64,000 nucleotides of DNA from a virus, in IMG/VR virus record IMGVR_UViG_3300027754_005987, positions 45,205 to 109,204 of that record. One strand, 5' to 3'. The position numbers and the translations under genes were made by a program. Every line of letters starts with the position of its first letter. Within the stretch, counting starts at the first letter, position 1. The notes under the pieces are model-generated. The model had not been told where the DNA came from. It searched no databases and saw only the letters and a list, made by a program, of their open reading frames with translations. This document shows, piece after piece, positions 24,199 through 33,641 of this stretch.

Positions 24199-24927
24199 CT
24201 ACAAACCGTGATGTTTTAATACCTCATATAACTCTTTGTATCTCTTCATAGCTATTCTAATATCCTTTGTAGATAGATTAGTATAATTACGCATTGTTTC
24301 TAATACTGAATTTTTATTATATTTAGAACCACCATTCATAGTATCAAATATCACTTCCCAATTTTCTAATATTTCAATTAAAGCATACCCAACTTTTTTT
24401 TCATTATCGTTTAACCTTTTCTTTGGTGGTAATGTTTCATCATTTAATTCGACAATAATTGTATTGTGTAAATTTTTAATGAACTCATCAACAGAAGAAG
24501 TGTCATCATCAATAACATAAGATAATTCAAGATTATCTTCAATTTCGCTGGAAACATCTTGATATGAAGATGTTTGTTTTATGTATTTTTCGTCTTTAAT
24601 TAGTAGCCCTAATATATAATTTTTGGCTATAGTGCCAAAATAAGAATAAGCTTTTTTACCTCTACCAGTTTCGAATTTATGTACTTTTGTCATTAGGAAG
24701 GAAATGGTGTCCCCATGAAGTTCATCAAAGGTTTCACCTTTCCTATATAATTTATATCTCCTAATGATAGATTCAATCATTTTATCCAATGGTGCTTTTA
24801 ACCATTCATTGAATACTAAGTTTCTTTCTATCTCATCTGTTGATTCTAAAAATTTGATAACGGCTTCTTCTTCTTCTGGACCAAAGTACATGTCGTTTGT
24901 CCTTTTTCGCCCTCTTTTCGTAACCAT
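24199..24927 (-). CDS. Late-transcription sigma factor (gp55-like)
   Basis: 242 residues. The sigma-70 region-2 signature is visible at about residues 85-125: TKVHKFETGRGKKAYSYF, then GTIAKNYILGLLIKDEKY, matching the promoter-melting helix of phage late sigma factors. Before it lies a helical part (PLDKMIESIIRRYKLYRKG) that would contact the core polymerase; the acidic middle and helical C-terminus (IRIAMKRYKELYEVLKHHG) are longer than in T4 gp55 (185 residues). It would direct host RNA polymerase to late promoters; the TATTTATA boxes in this window are the obvious candidate targets. The sliding-clamp-binding tail of T4 gp55 cannot be identified by eye. Confidence 0.75.
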   Translation of the reverse strand: MVTKRGRKRTNDMYFGPEEEEAVIKFLESTDEIERNLVFNEWLKAPLDKMIESIIRRYKLYRKGETFDELHGDTISFLMTKVHKFETGRGKKAYSYFGTIAKNYILGLLIKDEKYIKQTSSYQDVSSEIEDNLELSYVIDDDTSSVDEFIKNLHNTIIVELNDETLPPKKRLNDNEKKVGYALIEILENWEVIFDTMNGGSKYNKNSVLETMRNYTNLSTKDIRIAMKRYKELYEVLKHHGL

Positions 24928-25734
24928 TTATGCATTTTGTGAATCATACGTTATGTTTCTGTCTTTAGAAAAATAGTATTCTTTTTTAGCTTGAGCTAAC
25001 CACCATTTTGCTTCAGCTGGGTCTAATGATTCTTTATATTCTGAGAACAAAGAACCATTTCTTTGGTTAAGATGTTTATAACCAAATCTAGGGATAACAA
25101 AAACCTTAGCATCTTTGAATGTCATTCTTAATAAGAATTCATAAATGAATGTCAATTTGATACTAGATTTGAAACCACCAAATTCATTATACGTTGATTT
25201 ACGTATAACCATACCATCAGTATTAAAGTTTTGATAAGTTAATAAAGCATTATTATCTAACACACCTAATTCATCTGAAAAACTATTAGCCCAAACAGCT
25301 TCGTTAGTAAATCCAATAAAATTATTAGTTGAATCCACATCAATAATGATTGGCATGAAGATATCAACATTTGTATGCGCAGCTTTATATTCAACTACAT
25401 TTTTAAACCAAATTTTAGCATATTCATCATCAAATTCTAAAATAGAAAACCATTCTGATTTTGAAACATCAACACCATAATTAACTTGTGATGCGAAATC
25501 AGTATTGCCTTCATTTTCAGCAATAACAACTGAATCTTTATAATCACCATAATCATAACTTTTTACATATGTTGCCACATCACTATTTTTAGGCACAACG
25601 ATAACTAATTCATCTGGTCTAACAATTTGTTCAGTAACGCTCAATATTGCGTTTTCTAATAATTTTTTTGTTGTTTCGTCCAATGAATGCACTGGAAGTA
25701 TAACACTAATATTGTTTTTTTCTACTTTGCTCAT
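24928..25734 (-). CDS. Family 2-type glycosyltransferase
   Basis: 268 residues, GT-A fold. N-terminal SVILPVHSLDETTKKLL and DELVIVVPKNS give the nucleotide-sugar-binding strands; the metal-binding acidic motif is LEFDDEY at about 100-105. A basic C-terminal region with RNGSLFSEYKESLDP follows. The start is directly before the sigma-factor gene stop-start junction (adjacent genes, no gap). It stands outside the main glycan island, with a GT4-like gene upstream, suggesting that virion-side decoration is co-expressed with late functions. Substrate unknown. Confidence 0.8.
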   Translation of the reverse strand: MSKVEKNNISVILPVHSLDETTKKLLENAILSVTEQIVRPDELVIVVPKNSDVATYVKSYDYGDYKDSVVIAENEGNTDFASQVNYGVDVSKSEWFSILEFDDEYAKIWFKNVVEYKAAHTNVDIFMPIIIDVDSTNNFIGFTNEAVWANSFSDELGVLDNNALLTYQNFNTDGMVIRKSTYNEFGGFKSSIKLTFIYEFLLRMTFKDAKVFVIPRFGYKHLNQRNGSLFSEYKESLDPAEAKWWLAQAKKEYYFSKDRNITYDSQNA

Positions 25735-25765
25735 AATTTTTATGTGTTTTTTATTTTTTATTTAA

Positions 25766-26911
25766 TTAAGCGTTAGTTGATTCTACAACATTAGCTGATA
25801 AATTAGTTATTATGTTGTTTATTTCATTTTTTCTATTCTCAAAAAGACCATGATATACATTTTTAAGCGTTTCTTTTTGTTTTTCTGGAGTATAACCACC
25901 TTTACTTTCGGTCATTGAATTTTTTAAATCAGCAGGTACTGAATCTTCCAACCAAACTTTCATGTATGTTGCGATAAGTTCTGGAATATTGATAGTTGTG
26001 TTTGTCCAAACACCATTATTTTTAATAACTGTATTTCCTTTTTCATCTTTAGTTTCCATCCATTCTGGTACCATGTTAGGTATTTTACCAATAACAGGTG
26101 TGTTACTTTCAATTGCTTCTAATGGGAATGTTCCAAAACCAGATTGGTCATCAACCCAGATAGCCAAACATGCTTTTCCTAATTCATTTGCAAAATTTTC
26201 TCTAGATAAACCTCTTAATTCTTTAAAGGTAACCCATTTGTAAATTGGATACTGTAAATAAAATGATTTAGCTATTTTAGCAGCCTCACCTTGATTTCTT
26301 GTGTGTATTGCAACCAATGGAATTTTTGGTTTTTCTGAATCTTTAAAATAAGTTGGGATAGATACTGGTACAACATGTGTATTAATTGATGGGAACAATG
26401 TTGATAGGTATTGGGCCTGTTTAACGCTAGTAGTGATTACATCATTAAATCCGTAATCAGTGTTCCATCTTTTACCAATAGGTAATAACTCTAATAAATA
26501 ATCATAACTTTGTGATAAAACAATTTTTTTACATGGGAAAGCTTTCACTTGGTCCATAATGTTAGAGAATATTTCAGGGATTATGATAAAATCAGCTGGT
26601 GAAATATTTAAATTTTGTGATTCAATAGATGCATGTGGCAATTTAGCATATTCATCACCTAACCAATCACCAACACCGTTTCCGTTTTCATCGCCTATTA
26701 ACTTATAATCATTTTTTTCATGCAAAATGGTAGCTTTATAACCTAACTCATTAAGTAATTTAACATGTTCATAAATATTAGCAATCCCAGCAGTTGGGTT
26801 TCCTTTTGTATCAAGCGTAAAAAAATATAGATTAAAATCTTTATTCGCTAATTTATCAAAAACAATTTTAGCTTGTGTCAATTGTTCTTCAATTTGTTTT
26901 GTTTGTTCCAT
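25766..26911 (-). CDS. Glycosyltransferase, GT-B fold (GT4-like)
   Basis: 381 residues. A GT-B layout: an N-terminal domain (27-200) with TAGIANIYEHVKLLNELG, a linker, and a C-terminal domain holding the GT4-type donor-binding block GFGTFPLEAIESNTPVIG at about 258-275 (the EX7E-like region). Probable cytoplasmic enzyme. It lies upstream of the GT2-like gene (31-base gap) and downstream of a small unknown gene. Acceptor and donor cannot be read from the sequence. Confidence 0.82.
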   Translation of the reverse strand: MEQTKQIEEQLTQAKIVFDKLANKDFNLYFFTLDTKGNPTAGIANIYEHVKLLNELGYKATILHEKNDYKLIGDENGNGVGDWLGDEYAKLPHASIESQNLNISPADFIIIPEIFSNIMDQVKAFPCKKIVLSQSYDYLLELLPIGKRWNTDYGFNDVITTSVKQAQYLSTLFPSINTHVVPVSIPTYFKDSEKPKIPLVAIHTRNQGEAAKIAKSFYLQYPIYKWVTFKELRGLSRENFANELGKACLAIWVDDQSGFGTFPLEAIESNTPVIGKIPNMVPEWMETKDEKGNTVIKNNGVWTNTTINIPELIATYMKVWLEDSVPADLKNSMTESKGGYTPEKQKETLKNVYHGLFENRKNEINNIITNLSANVVESTNA

Positions 26912-26935
26912 TTGTTTTGTTTTTTTTAGGTATTA

Positions 26936-27298
26936 TTATTTTTCATCCATTTCTTTTAATATCCCATAATTTAATAAGGTATTAAAAGCTAATTTATACG
27001 CCAATGGCGTTCTTTCTAAGGCCCTATCAGCGCCTAAAGTATCATCACTTTCTTCATTGTAATCAATCAACACTTCAAAACACATTCTTAGTAAATCGTA
27101 TTTTGTTGCATCAACTTCTCTACCTCTTTCAACATTAGTTTCAGTAACTTCTATATTTAGTATTTTACCTTCACTATCTAAATGTTTTGTAGTTGTAGTT
27201 TCAACAATTCTGTCACTGCTAACAGGTTCTTTTATTTTTATAGCATTTTCTAATGCGTCAATATCAAAAAAGTATATTGCTCCTCCGAATTCTATCAT
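26936..27298 (-). CDS. Hypothetical protein
   Basis: 120 residues, acidic, with an N-terminal beta segment (MIEFGGAIYFFDIDALENAI), a polar middle (RIVETTTTKHLDSEG) and a helical C-terminus (YDLLRMCFEVLIDYNEES). Not recognised. It lies four bases after the stop of the HAD-like gene upstream and is probably co-transcribed with it. Confidence 0.55.
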   Translation of the reverse strand: MIEFGGAIYFFDIDALENAIKIKEPVSSDRIVETTTTKHLDSEGKILNIEVTETNVERGREVDATKYDLLRMCFEVLIDYNEESDDTLGADRALERTPLAYKLAFNTLLNYGILKEMDEK

Positions 27299-27302
27299 AT
27301 AA

Positions 27303-27908
27303 TTAAATTTCTTCGTAAGTTGTTATTTTAGTATTAAGTATTTTATCTCTAAGTTCTTCATTTTTAATAAAATCTAATAATGAATCAATTTCGTAATCAG
27401 CAGGTGTGTTTGTATTGTATGATGACTTAACCTTTACACTAATTTTACCAGAAGGTTTTGCCTCTAGCGCCATTGGATTTGCTGTAATTAGAATATCTAA
27501 TCCATCCCATTTATCGGAATAGTTTTTAACAAATCTAACATTAGGTATTTTACACCCAATTTTAGATAAAAAGAAATATGTTGATGGTATTGCTTTATCG
27601 ACTTCTCTCGATACAAGCTCTAGTTGATGTTCACCAAAGTCTTCGGTGTCCATGATGAAATTATTTAAATGGTTACTTAAACCATCTGACATTTGGTCTG
27701 CATGACCAAAAATTTCAAGGGGTGCTTCTACGTAAAGAAACGTATTAAGTTTGTTTACATTATCAAACTTAAAAAAATCGAGTAAATTAAAGTTAGTAAC
27801 ATCACCTTCTTTTATATCAGTATCTCCGATATACTTTTCATATGTGTATGTAAACTGACCAACAAAATCTCGTAATACTTCGTTAATACTTATTCCAATT
27901 TTAGCCAT
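27303..27908 (-). CDS. Degenerate HAD/5'-nucleotidase-like protein
   Basis: 201 residues from the ATG at 27908; the frame extends to a TTG at 27929, which I reject as less likely. The start MAKIGISINEVLRDFVGQF looks like the first motif of HAD-type deoxyribonucleotidases (normally DIDEVLRDF), but the catalytic Asp pair is replaced by Ser/Asn. Near residue 150 KWDGLDILITANP resembles HAD motif region III/IV. So the fold may be retained with loss of phosphatase chemistry. A phage-specific structural or binding role is possible. It is separated by 52 bases from the PhoH-like gene. Confidence 0.55.
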   Translation of the reverse strand: MAKIGISINEVLRDFVGQFTYTYEKYIGDTDIKEGDVTNFNLLDFFKFDNVNKLNTFLYVEAPLEIFGHADQMSDGLSNHLNNFIMDTEDFGEHQLELVSREVDKAIPSTYFFLSKIGCKIPNVRFVKNYSDKWDGLDILITANPMALEAKPSGKISVKVKSSYNTNTPADYEIDSLLDFIKNEELRDKILNTKITTYEEI

Positions 27909-27960
27909 TTTTAATTTATTATAAACCAATTTAATGATTTATAACAAATAAGTAAAGCAA

Positions 27961-28824
27961 TTATTTAAATAATTGTAGAATTTTTTCAAATATTGTACGT
28001 TTTTTTGTTTCTTCTATTGTAAATTGTCTATAATTTTCTTTGTTTTTATTAATCTTCTCTTGTTCTAGTTTTTTATTTTCACTAATTTTATCAAACACAT
28101 CTTCAATTACTTTTATTAGTGGATGTCTTATGATATCATCTTTAGTAAATTCAACAATACCAATCTTATCAATATTTTTAAAGTTTGTTAATAAAAAGCT
28201 TAATGCGCTATCGTATTTGTTTTTAGCGTCTATTTGTTTGGTATCACCTAAAAAAACCATTTTAGAATTTTCACCTAATCTAGTCAATATTGTTCTTATA
28301 TTTTCGATTGATATATTTTGAACTTCATCAATAATAACGATAGCGTTATCAATGTTTACACCTCTAAGATAAGCTATTGGTAGGATTTCTATTTGGTTAG
28401 CGGTTTTTAATTTAGCAAATAATTCTTTACCTATTATTTTTTCAAAATTACCAGTAAAAGAATACATGAATGGCTCCATCTTTTCTTCCATGGTTCCCTT
28501 TAAAAAACCAATTTCTTCTGATTTAAGTGTTGTTACTGATTTAACTAGTACAATTTTTTTAATCAGGTCATTGTATTTTAATTCATGAAGTGCCTGTATA
28601 CAAGACAAAAATGTTTTTCCGCTACCAGCAGGTCCAGTACAAATTGTTACGTCACTGTTTTTTATTAATTGCGTTAGTTTTTTTTGGTTTTCATTCTTGT
28701 GTTTTATTTCAATCCTCATTTGGACCGTTAAATCAGTATTTATCTTTTGTTGGTCTGAAACACTTTCATCGCTTTTTTTAACTTTGGCTTTTGATGGTCT
28801 AGTTGTGGTTGTTTTTTTTATCAT
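27961..28824 (-). CDS. phoH: PhoH-like P-loop ATPase
   Basis: 287 residues. Walker A GPAGSGKT at 64-71, Walker B AIVIIDEVQN at 161-170 and the sensor-type LGDTKQID near 194 define the PhoH family, a helicase-like ATPase group common in marine and T4-like phages, with proposed RNA-related roles. About 45 basic residues precede the core. The C-terminus is helical and Lys-rich. A TATTTATA box lies 20 bases upstream of the ATG, so it may be expressed late. The family function in phages is unsettled. Confidence 0.9.
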   Translation of the reverse strand: MIKKTTTTRPSKAKVKKSDESVSDQQKINTDLTVQMRIEIKHKNENQKKLTQLIKNSDVTICTGPAGSGKTFLSCIQALHELKYNDLIKKIVLVKSVTTLKSEEIGFLKGTMEEKMEPFMYSFTGNFEKIIGKELFAKLKTANQIEILPIAYLRGVNIDNAIVIIDEVQNISIENIRTILTRLGENSKMVFLGDTKQIDAKNKYDSALSFLLTNFKNIDKIGIVEFTKDDIIRHPLIKVIEDVFDKISENKKLEQEKINKNKENYRQFTIEETKKRTIFEKILQLFK

Positions 28825-28836
28825 AAATACTTTTAT

Positions 28837-28844
28837 TATAAATA
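28837..28844 (-). promoter_or_regulatory. Putative late promoter box TATTTATA
   Basis: Exact TATTTATA on the minus strand beginning 20 bases before the PhoH-like ATG. Confidence 0.5.
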
Positions 28845-28864
28845 TCGCATTTAATGCTTAAGGT

Positions 28865-29818
28865 TTATTTTTTAACTTTATCATCATATTTTTTATCCAA
28901 TACTTTAACTCTATACTCTTCTAATATTGACACCCCATTTGTTTCAATATCAGCACTAAATTTAATCACATAATGGCCATTAAACTCAACAATTTTTTCA
29001 AATTTTAAATTGTTATATTCGTATTCTAAAAAATCATTAACACCAATAGCTTTATATGTTATAAAACCAACTTTTTTAATATCTAGCATCGATGAACTAT
29101 TTGGATTAACTATGGCCTTTTTAACCTCGCTAATGAATAGTCTGGTTGTCCTAATAAACTCATCTGGATACATACTAACATAAAACTCTAAAAGTCTCTT
29201 AGAATCGCTTATTTTACGTATGTGTAATTTCTTTGTGTATTTTTCAAGTTCAAATTTAGGTAATGTTTCTCTTTCAATAATAATTGGCAATTCTGTTTTA
29301 TGAGATGCAAAATATTCGTTACCGCTAATTTCACCATGGCTTGCGCTTATGGCTTCACCAGCATCATTATAATTTATTTCAGCTTCATCTAATAATTTTA
29401 TATAATCATTGGCCATAGCATCACTACTACCAATAATTATTTCTGAATTATCAACAACCATTTCTAATATATAGTTATCTGATGGTTCTACATTTACCTT
29501 TTTTAACCCAGATTTATTGTCGGTTTTTTTTGTTTTTACAATAGGCATCCCATCATTGTCATAACCAATTATTTCTGAAGATGTATTTTGTGTTTCTTGT
29601 AAAATTTTATACATTCTCCACCGTAAATTTTCAACTTCTTGAGTAACAACAGCATTCTTTAAAGAATGCAATAATGTTGCAGCATCTTTTTCGTTAACTT
29701 TATTTATGTCAGATTCTAATTGTTCCCCTTTTTGGGAAAACGAATTTTTTTCAACATTTGCTAAGGCTAATGATAAGATAGCTATTTTTTGTTTAAACCA
29801 TTTTTTTAAATCAATCAT
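28865..29818 (-). CDS. Hypothetical protein
   Basis: 317 residues. Helical N-terminal half with WFKQKIAILSLALANVEK at 7-24 and RWRMYKILQETQ near 87; the C-terminal 150 residues are alpha/beta (KLHIRKISDSKRLLEFYVS, then GHYVIKFSADIETNGV). Not recognised. Its start overlaps the 3' end of the GT17-like gene by four bases (ATGA-type), so it is transcribed with the glycan island although it shows no enzyme motif. Confidence 0.6.
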   Translation of the reverse strand: MIDLKKWFKQKIAILSLALANVEKNSFSQKGEQLESDINKVNEKDAATLLHSLKNAVVTQEVENLRWRMYKILQETQNTSSEIIGYDNDGMPIVKTKKTDNKSGLKKVNVEPSDNYILEMVVDNSEIIIGSSDAMANDYIKLLDEAEINYNDAGEAISASHGEISGNEYFASHKTELPIIIERETLPKFELEKYTKKLHIRKISDSKRLLEFYVSMYPDEFIRTTRLFISEVKKAIVNPNSSSMLDIKKVGFITYKAIGVNDFLEYEYNNLKFEKIVEFNGHYVIKFSADIETNGVSILEEYRVKVLDKKYDDKVKK

Positions 29819-30669
29819 TTAATCATATGTTTATATTTTTCTAAATTATCCAATATGTATTTTGGATAAGTTTCGTCTATTTGAACTGGTGTTAATTGAC
29901 CTCTAAAAAATGGGTCGATATTATTATTAACATTATTATCTAAACTATTTAAAACATAACTATTAACTAAATCTCTAGCTGAATAAGATAATAATTTTGT
30001 TTTTATCATTTCGTTACCACCTTGAAAACTAAAATGCCACCCACCATTATCAATTTTATTACTTAAAGATTCATCACCTCTAACTTCATTAAATGATAAG
30101 TCTTTTATGTTTTTATATTTTGAAATTTTTGAACCGTACCAATCAGTTTGTTTTAATAGATTTATATAATAATAATAAGTTAATTGATTTAAAGAATATA
30201 TTGTATTATCAATTGATAACTCATTTATTTTTTCTAGCAACTTTGGATTTGGTATTTCGTCTGCATCAGATATGATAATTATATCATCATCAGAACATGA
30301 TATTAATGGTCTTCTAACACACTCTTTTTGAAAGAAATCTCTACCGTAATCTGGTTGTGTTGCTCTATTAAATCTATTAGTTTGTTTCACAACAAAATTA
30401 AATATGTCATTAAGTGTTTTGTCTTCACCATAATTTAAATTAATAAAATCACTAGGTGTGTCGTACACTTTATAATGTATTATTTTATCTAAAAATTTAG
30501 AATATCTTTCTTTATTTTCTTCAAAATAAAAAGGTTTTTCCTCACCAGAATGAGTAATACTAGATTCAACTATAACAAAATAATCAACATGTTCATATAA
30601 AACATTTAACCTAATTTCAAGTATCTCTAATTCATTAAAAAAATTAAAACAATCGTATATTTTTCCCAT
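29815..30669 (-). CDS. Family 17-type glycosyltransferase
   Basis: 284 residues. The GT17 pattern is clear: MGKIYDCFNFFNELEILEIR at the N-terminus, YFVIVESSITHSGEEKPFYF at 30-49, FFQKECVRR near 112 and the DxD motif IISDADEIPNPKLL with D135/D137. GT17 enzymes add beta-1,4-GlcNAc in eukaryotes; bacterial and viral members have other or unknown acceptors. Last glycosylation gene in transcription order, overlapping the unknown gene downstream and abutting the FkbM gene upstream by one base. Confidence 0.85.
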   Translation of the reverse strand: MGKIYDCFNFFNELEILEIRLNVLYEHVDYFVIVESSITHSGEEKPFYFEENKERYSKFLDKIIHYKVYDTPSDFINLNYGEDKTLNDIFNFVVKQTNRFNRATQPDYGRDFFQKECVRRPLISCSDDDIIIISDADEIPNPKLLEKINELSIDNTIYSLNQLTYYYYINLLKQTDWYGSKISKYKNIKDLSFNEVRGDESLSNKIDNGGWHFSFQGGNEMIKTKLLSYSARDLVNSYVLNSLDNNVNNNIDPFFRGQLTPVQIDETYPKYILDNLEKYKHMIK

Positions 30670-31409
30670 TATAAAATTTTAAATATCAAATGACTTACAT
30701 CATTATTTAGTTTTTTGTTAATACCGAATATATTCCCACCAGTACCAGTTGGTGATATTGTGTTATCGATAAAATCAATTATGTTATTATCAAGTTTAAC
30801 TAAAGATTTATTAAAATCAATATTATGTATGTTATTATTTAAAATAACCCCAAGTAAACTAGGTTCAATCATTAAATAAAAATCAAAATTATCTAATAAA
30901 TCAACGTATTGTTTAATTCCACCACTATATTCAACTTGAATATATGACACCTTATTTTCAAATTTGATTGTATTAATACCACCATTTATTACATTATAAT
31001 CAAGTCCTTCTACGTCTATTTTAATAAAATCAATATTATTGATTTTATTATCTTTGACATATGTATCTAAAGTTCTTAATGAGTATCTTTCACCATAATC
31101 TATGGGTGGAACATACCAATGTGGTATAAATGATTGAGTATTACTATAATATACGCAATCATCAGAATTTTTATCCGATAACCCAAATTCATTTAAAATT
31201 AATTTGTTTTTTGGTAATAAGTTAATTTTATCTTTTATTGATGTTAGCGCATCGATAAATGGTTCAAATAAATGATATTCCACATTTTGTTTTATTTCAT
31301 AAAAATATAAATCATCACGACATCCAACATCAAACACTATTTTAAAATCTTTACTCATTCGTTTATAAATTTCCAATTCATTATTTGGAATTTCGCTATA
31401 TTCACCCAT
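30669..31409 (-). CDS. FkbM-family methyltransferase
   Basis: 246 residues. SAM-binding start FKIVFDVGCRDDLYFYE at 22-38, a LFEPF strand-2 motif near 48, and the FkbM signature RTLDTYVKDNKINNIDFIKIDVEG around 105-130. Such enzymes O-methylate sugars or glycolipids. Within the glycan island a likely task is capping or tailoring of a phage-made glycan. Stop and start overlap its neighbours by one base or one-base gaps, so it is fully embedded in the operon. Confidence 0.85.
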   Translation of the reverse strand: MGEYSEIPNNELEIYKRMSKDFKIVFDVGCRDDLYFYEIKQNVEYHLFEPFIDALTSIKDKINLLPKNKLILNEFGLSDKNSDDCVYYSNTQSFIPHWYVPPIDYGERYSLRTLDTYVKDNKINNIDFIKIDVEGLDYNVINGGINTIKFENKVSYIQVEYSGGIKQYVDLLDNFDFYLMIEPSLLGVILNNNIHNIDFNKSLVKLDNNIIDFIDNTISPTGTGGNIFGINKKLNNDVSHLIFKIL

Positions 31410-31410
31410 A

Positions 31411-32322
31411 TTAAATTATATTTTTAATTCTATAATATTCATTAGCCTCATTTTTACATGTTTGATAATCAAATAAGTTACCTTCTCTATCCATATATGT
31501 AAAACACCTTGTATAAGCGTCACCTGTTGCCCAATACCCATCACTAACATTATGTCTGGCCCAATATTTTGGTGCGATAATTTTATTTACATTTATATTT
31601 AACCATGCTGCCCACCAACCAAATGTTGAATTTGATATAATTAACCATTTAGCTTGATTAACAACATAATAATCAAAACCAACATCAACATGTACCGCTT
31701 GAATAGGGAATGGCATAAAACTATTGGCGCATTGTACATCATCGGTAATTAATAAAAATCGCATATTAGGGTTTAAAGATAACATATGGTTAACAGCATC
31801 TCTCCAATATTCTCTTCGTAACAAAACATTTGGGATGTTACGATACTCTCCACCTCTAAAGTTAATAACACATAAATTATCATCTAAAGTAACACCCATT
31901 TCAGATAATAAATTATCATAAACTATTTTAGATTCTTCTTTTATCTCAAACCATTTTTTTATATCTTCTTTTCTATCGATAATATAGTCTTCTGACTGAT
32001 ATATACCACCTTTAGCTCCATTATGACCTAACATAATAGTATTATCACCAATACTATATAAAGACTCATTTAACATTGTTATATTAACTTCATCAACATG
32101 GCGAATTGTTTTCCACAGTTCATGAAATTCAGTTGTTATGTTTTTAACCTCTTTACCAAAATCAACATTCATAAACGTCATTTGGCTTTGTCCGTTAAAA
32201 TAATCGTGACTAGGATTTGGGTTAATACCCCATTCGTAACCTATTTTTTCTGCAATAGTTCTGCATACGGCATATTGCCACATATGGTTACCTAGATTTC
32301 CCGTTAAGTTAGTACTAATCAA
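31411..32322 (-). CDS. Family 11-type fucosyltransferase-like enzyme
   Basis: 303 residues. GT11 motifs: TGNLGNHMWQYAVCRTIAEK at 7-26 (GDP-binding Gly loop), INFRGGEYRNIP near 160 (variant of HVRRGDY) and ISNSTFGWWAAWLN near 230. GT11 enzymes transfer L-fucose in alpha-1,2 linkage. The R-R-G-D motif is altered to FRGGEY, so donor or acceptor use may differ. Its start overlaps the end of an endonuclease VII-like gene by four bases. A second GT11 gene with the canonical motif is at 40560. Confidence 0.82.
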   Translation of the reverse strand: MISTNLTGNLGNHMWQYAVCRTIAEKIGYEWGINPNPSHDYFNGQSQMTFMNVDFGKEVKNITTEFHELWKTIRHVDEVNITMLNESLYSIGDNTIMLGHNGAKGGIYQSEDYIIDRKEDIKKWFEIKEESKIVYDNLLSEMGVTLDDNLCVINFRGGEYRNIPNVLLRREYWRDAVNHMLSLNPNMRFLLITDDVQCANSFMPFPIQAVHVDVGFDYYVVNQAKWLIISNSTFGWWAAWLNINVNKIIAPKYWARHNVSDGYWATGDAYTRCFTYMDREGNLFDYQTCKNEANEYYRIKNII

Positions 32323-32756
32323 TTGTTTAAGTATTTAATTGCTTCTGATAGCAAATCTTTATTGTCTTTAAATCTTCCTAAACCATTGTTACAACTAAGG
32401 CATAATAAACCTCTTACTTTGCCAGTTTCATGATTATGGTCTACAGCTAAAGCTCTATCAAATTCAGTTTGATGCCTGTGGCAAATAGCACAAGATTCAT
32501 TTTGTTTTTCTAATAGTTTGTTATAATCTTCAAAAGTTATATCAAAATCACGTACTAAGTTTAAATGTTTAACTCTATCTTTATTAGCCTCATGCCAAGC
32601 TTTGCTTTTTGCGTTAATATGATTTTTATTATTTTTATAATAATTTTTTCTTTGTTCTGGATTAGCAGTTTTCCAAGCAACAATTCTAGCGTCTATTTTA
32701 TCTTTATTTGCTTTACGATATTCCTTATCATAAATAGATTTTTCTTCTTTTGTCAT
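32319..32756 (-). CDS. Endonuclease VII-like HNH nuclease
   Basis: 145 residues. Basic N-terminal region of Lys/Asn-rich helices, then the recombination endonuclease VII domain: CAICHRHQ near 91, RALAVDHNHETGKVRGLLC near 101-119 and SCNNGLGRFKDN near 120. The CxxC...CxxC zinc pair and DHNHxTGxxRGLLC are diagnostic. T4 gp49 resolves packaged DNA branches, but free-standing versions like this are usually homing genes. Its place inside a sugar-gene operon, with a 78-base gap upstream, suggests insertion as a mobile gene. Confidence 0.88.
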   Translation of the reverse strand: MTKEEKSIYDKEYRKANKDKIDARIVAWKTANPEQRKNYYKNNKNHINAKSKAWHEANKDRVKHLNLVRDFDITFEDYNKLLEKQNESCAICHRHQTEFDRALAVDHNHETGKVRGLLCLSCNNGLGRFKDNKDLLSEAIKYLNN

Positions 32757-32834
32757 TTTAATATTTTAAACTTCAATTTTGTTTTTTGTTATCATTTTAA
32801 TTGTATTTTATTATTGTTATTGCATATTAACTAT

Positions 32835-33641
32835 TTATAACGCTATATTTCGATAATTTTCTAATGTGTTAGTCGTATCTAAGAATTGTCTTTGAGGAGC
32901 AAAAGCATAATGACTAAATAAAGATTTACCAAAAATAATATTAGTTGTGTTTAATTCTTTAGGTTTATCAACAGATAACCAATTTTCTTCAGAAATACCT
33001 ACTTCACCGTTAAACGTTTTAAATGTTTTACCTAACCATGAAATACTATTAATAGAACACCTTTCAAAATATTTCAATTCCCAATTGTCAATAAAAAAAT
33101 CACTTATTTTATTTTCAGTCATTTTTTCAAAAAAGTAATTATGTAATGAGAAACAAAAATCTGGGTTTCTCCATCCATTTTCATCTAAACAATCATAATT
33201 AACTGATGGTAAGTTTTTTATAATACCTTTTCTTTGGTATATGTTAGTAACAATTGCATTATTTAATATATTACCATAAACTAAAAAATATTGTTCATTT
33301 GCTAACCTAAAGTCGAATAAATCCTTTATTGAGTTTTTATTAATATATACTATATCGTCATCTAATCTCAAATATACTGAATTTTCGTCAATACATTTTT
33401 TAAAAAAATTACAGATAGTTGCTGTGTGGCTTCCATTTGGGTCAATAGGTATTTCAGAATACTGTAGTTCTATATAGTCATAATCTTTAACTAGATTTTC
33501 AATATAATTAATGTCTTCATCATTAGTGGTGTTAACCCAAATTACCCATTTATCAAATTCATCTTTACATTTATATAAATTCTTATGTAATATTTCAAGG
33601 TATCTTTTCCTACCTGCTGGTGTTACTATTATTTTTTTCAT
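32835..33641 (-). CDS. Glycosyltransferase, GT-A type
   Basis: 268 residues. Start MKKIIVTPAGRKRYLEIL followed by FDKWVIWVNTTN, then the acidic metal motif VYLRLDDDIVYI at about 89-100. These are GT-A features, but the closest family is unclear. A conserved-looking C-terminal motif SLFSHYAFAPQRQFLDTTN follows. The 5' end overlaps the end of the galactopyranose mutase gene by 32 bases in another frame. Likely cytoplasmic; substrate unknown. Confidence 0.72.
   Translation of the reverse strand: MKKIIVTPAGRKRYLEILHKNLYKCKDEFDKWVIWVNTTNDEDINYIENLVKDYDYIELQYSEIPIDPNGSHTATICNFFKKCIDENSVYLRLDDDIVYINKNSIKDLFDFRLANEQYFLVYGNILNNAIVTNIYQRKGIIKNLPSVNYDCLDENGWRNPDFCFSLHNYFFEKMTENKISDFFIDNWELKYFERCSINSISWLGKTFKTFNGEVGISEENWLSVDKPKELNTTNIIFGKSLFSHYAFAPQRQFLDTTNTLENYRNIAL

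Noticed and set aside
27909-27929. TTG start for the HAD-like protein
   Set aside because: The ATG at 27908 gives MAKIGISINEV, matching the family N-terminus directly.
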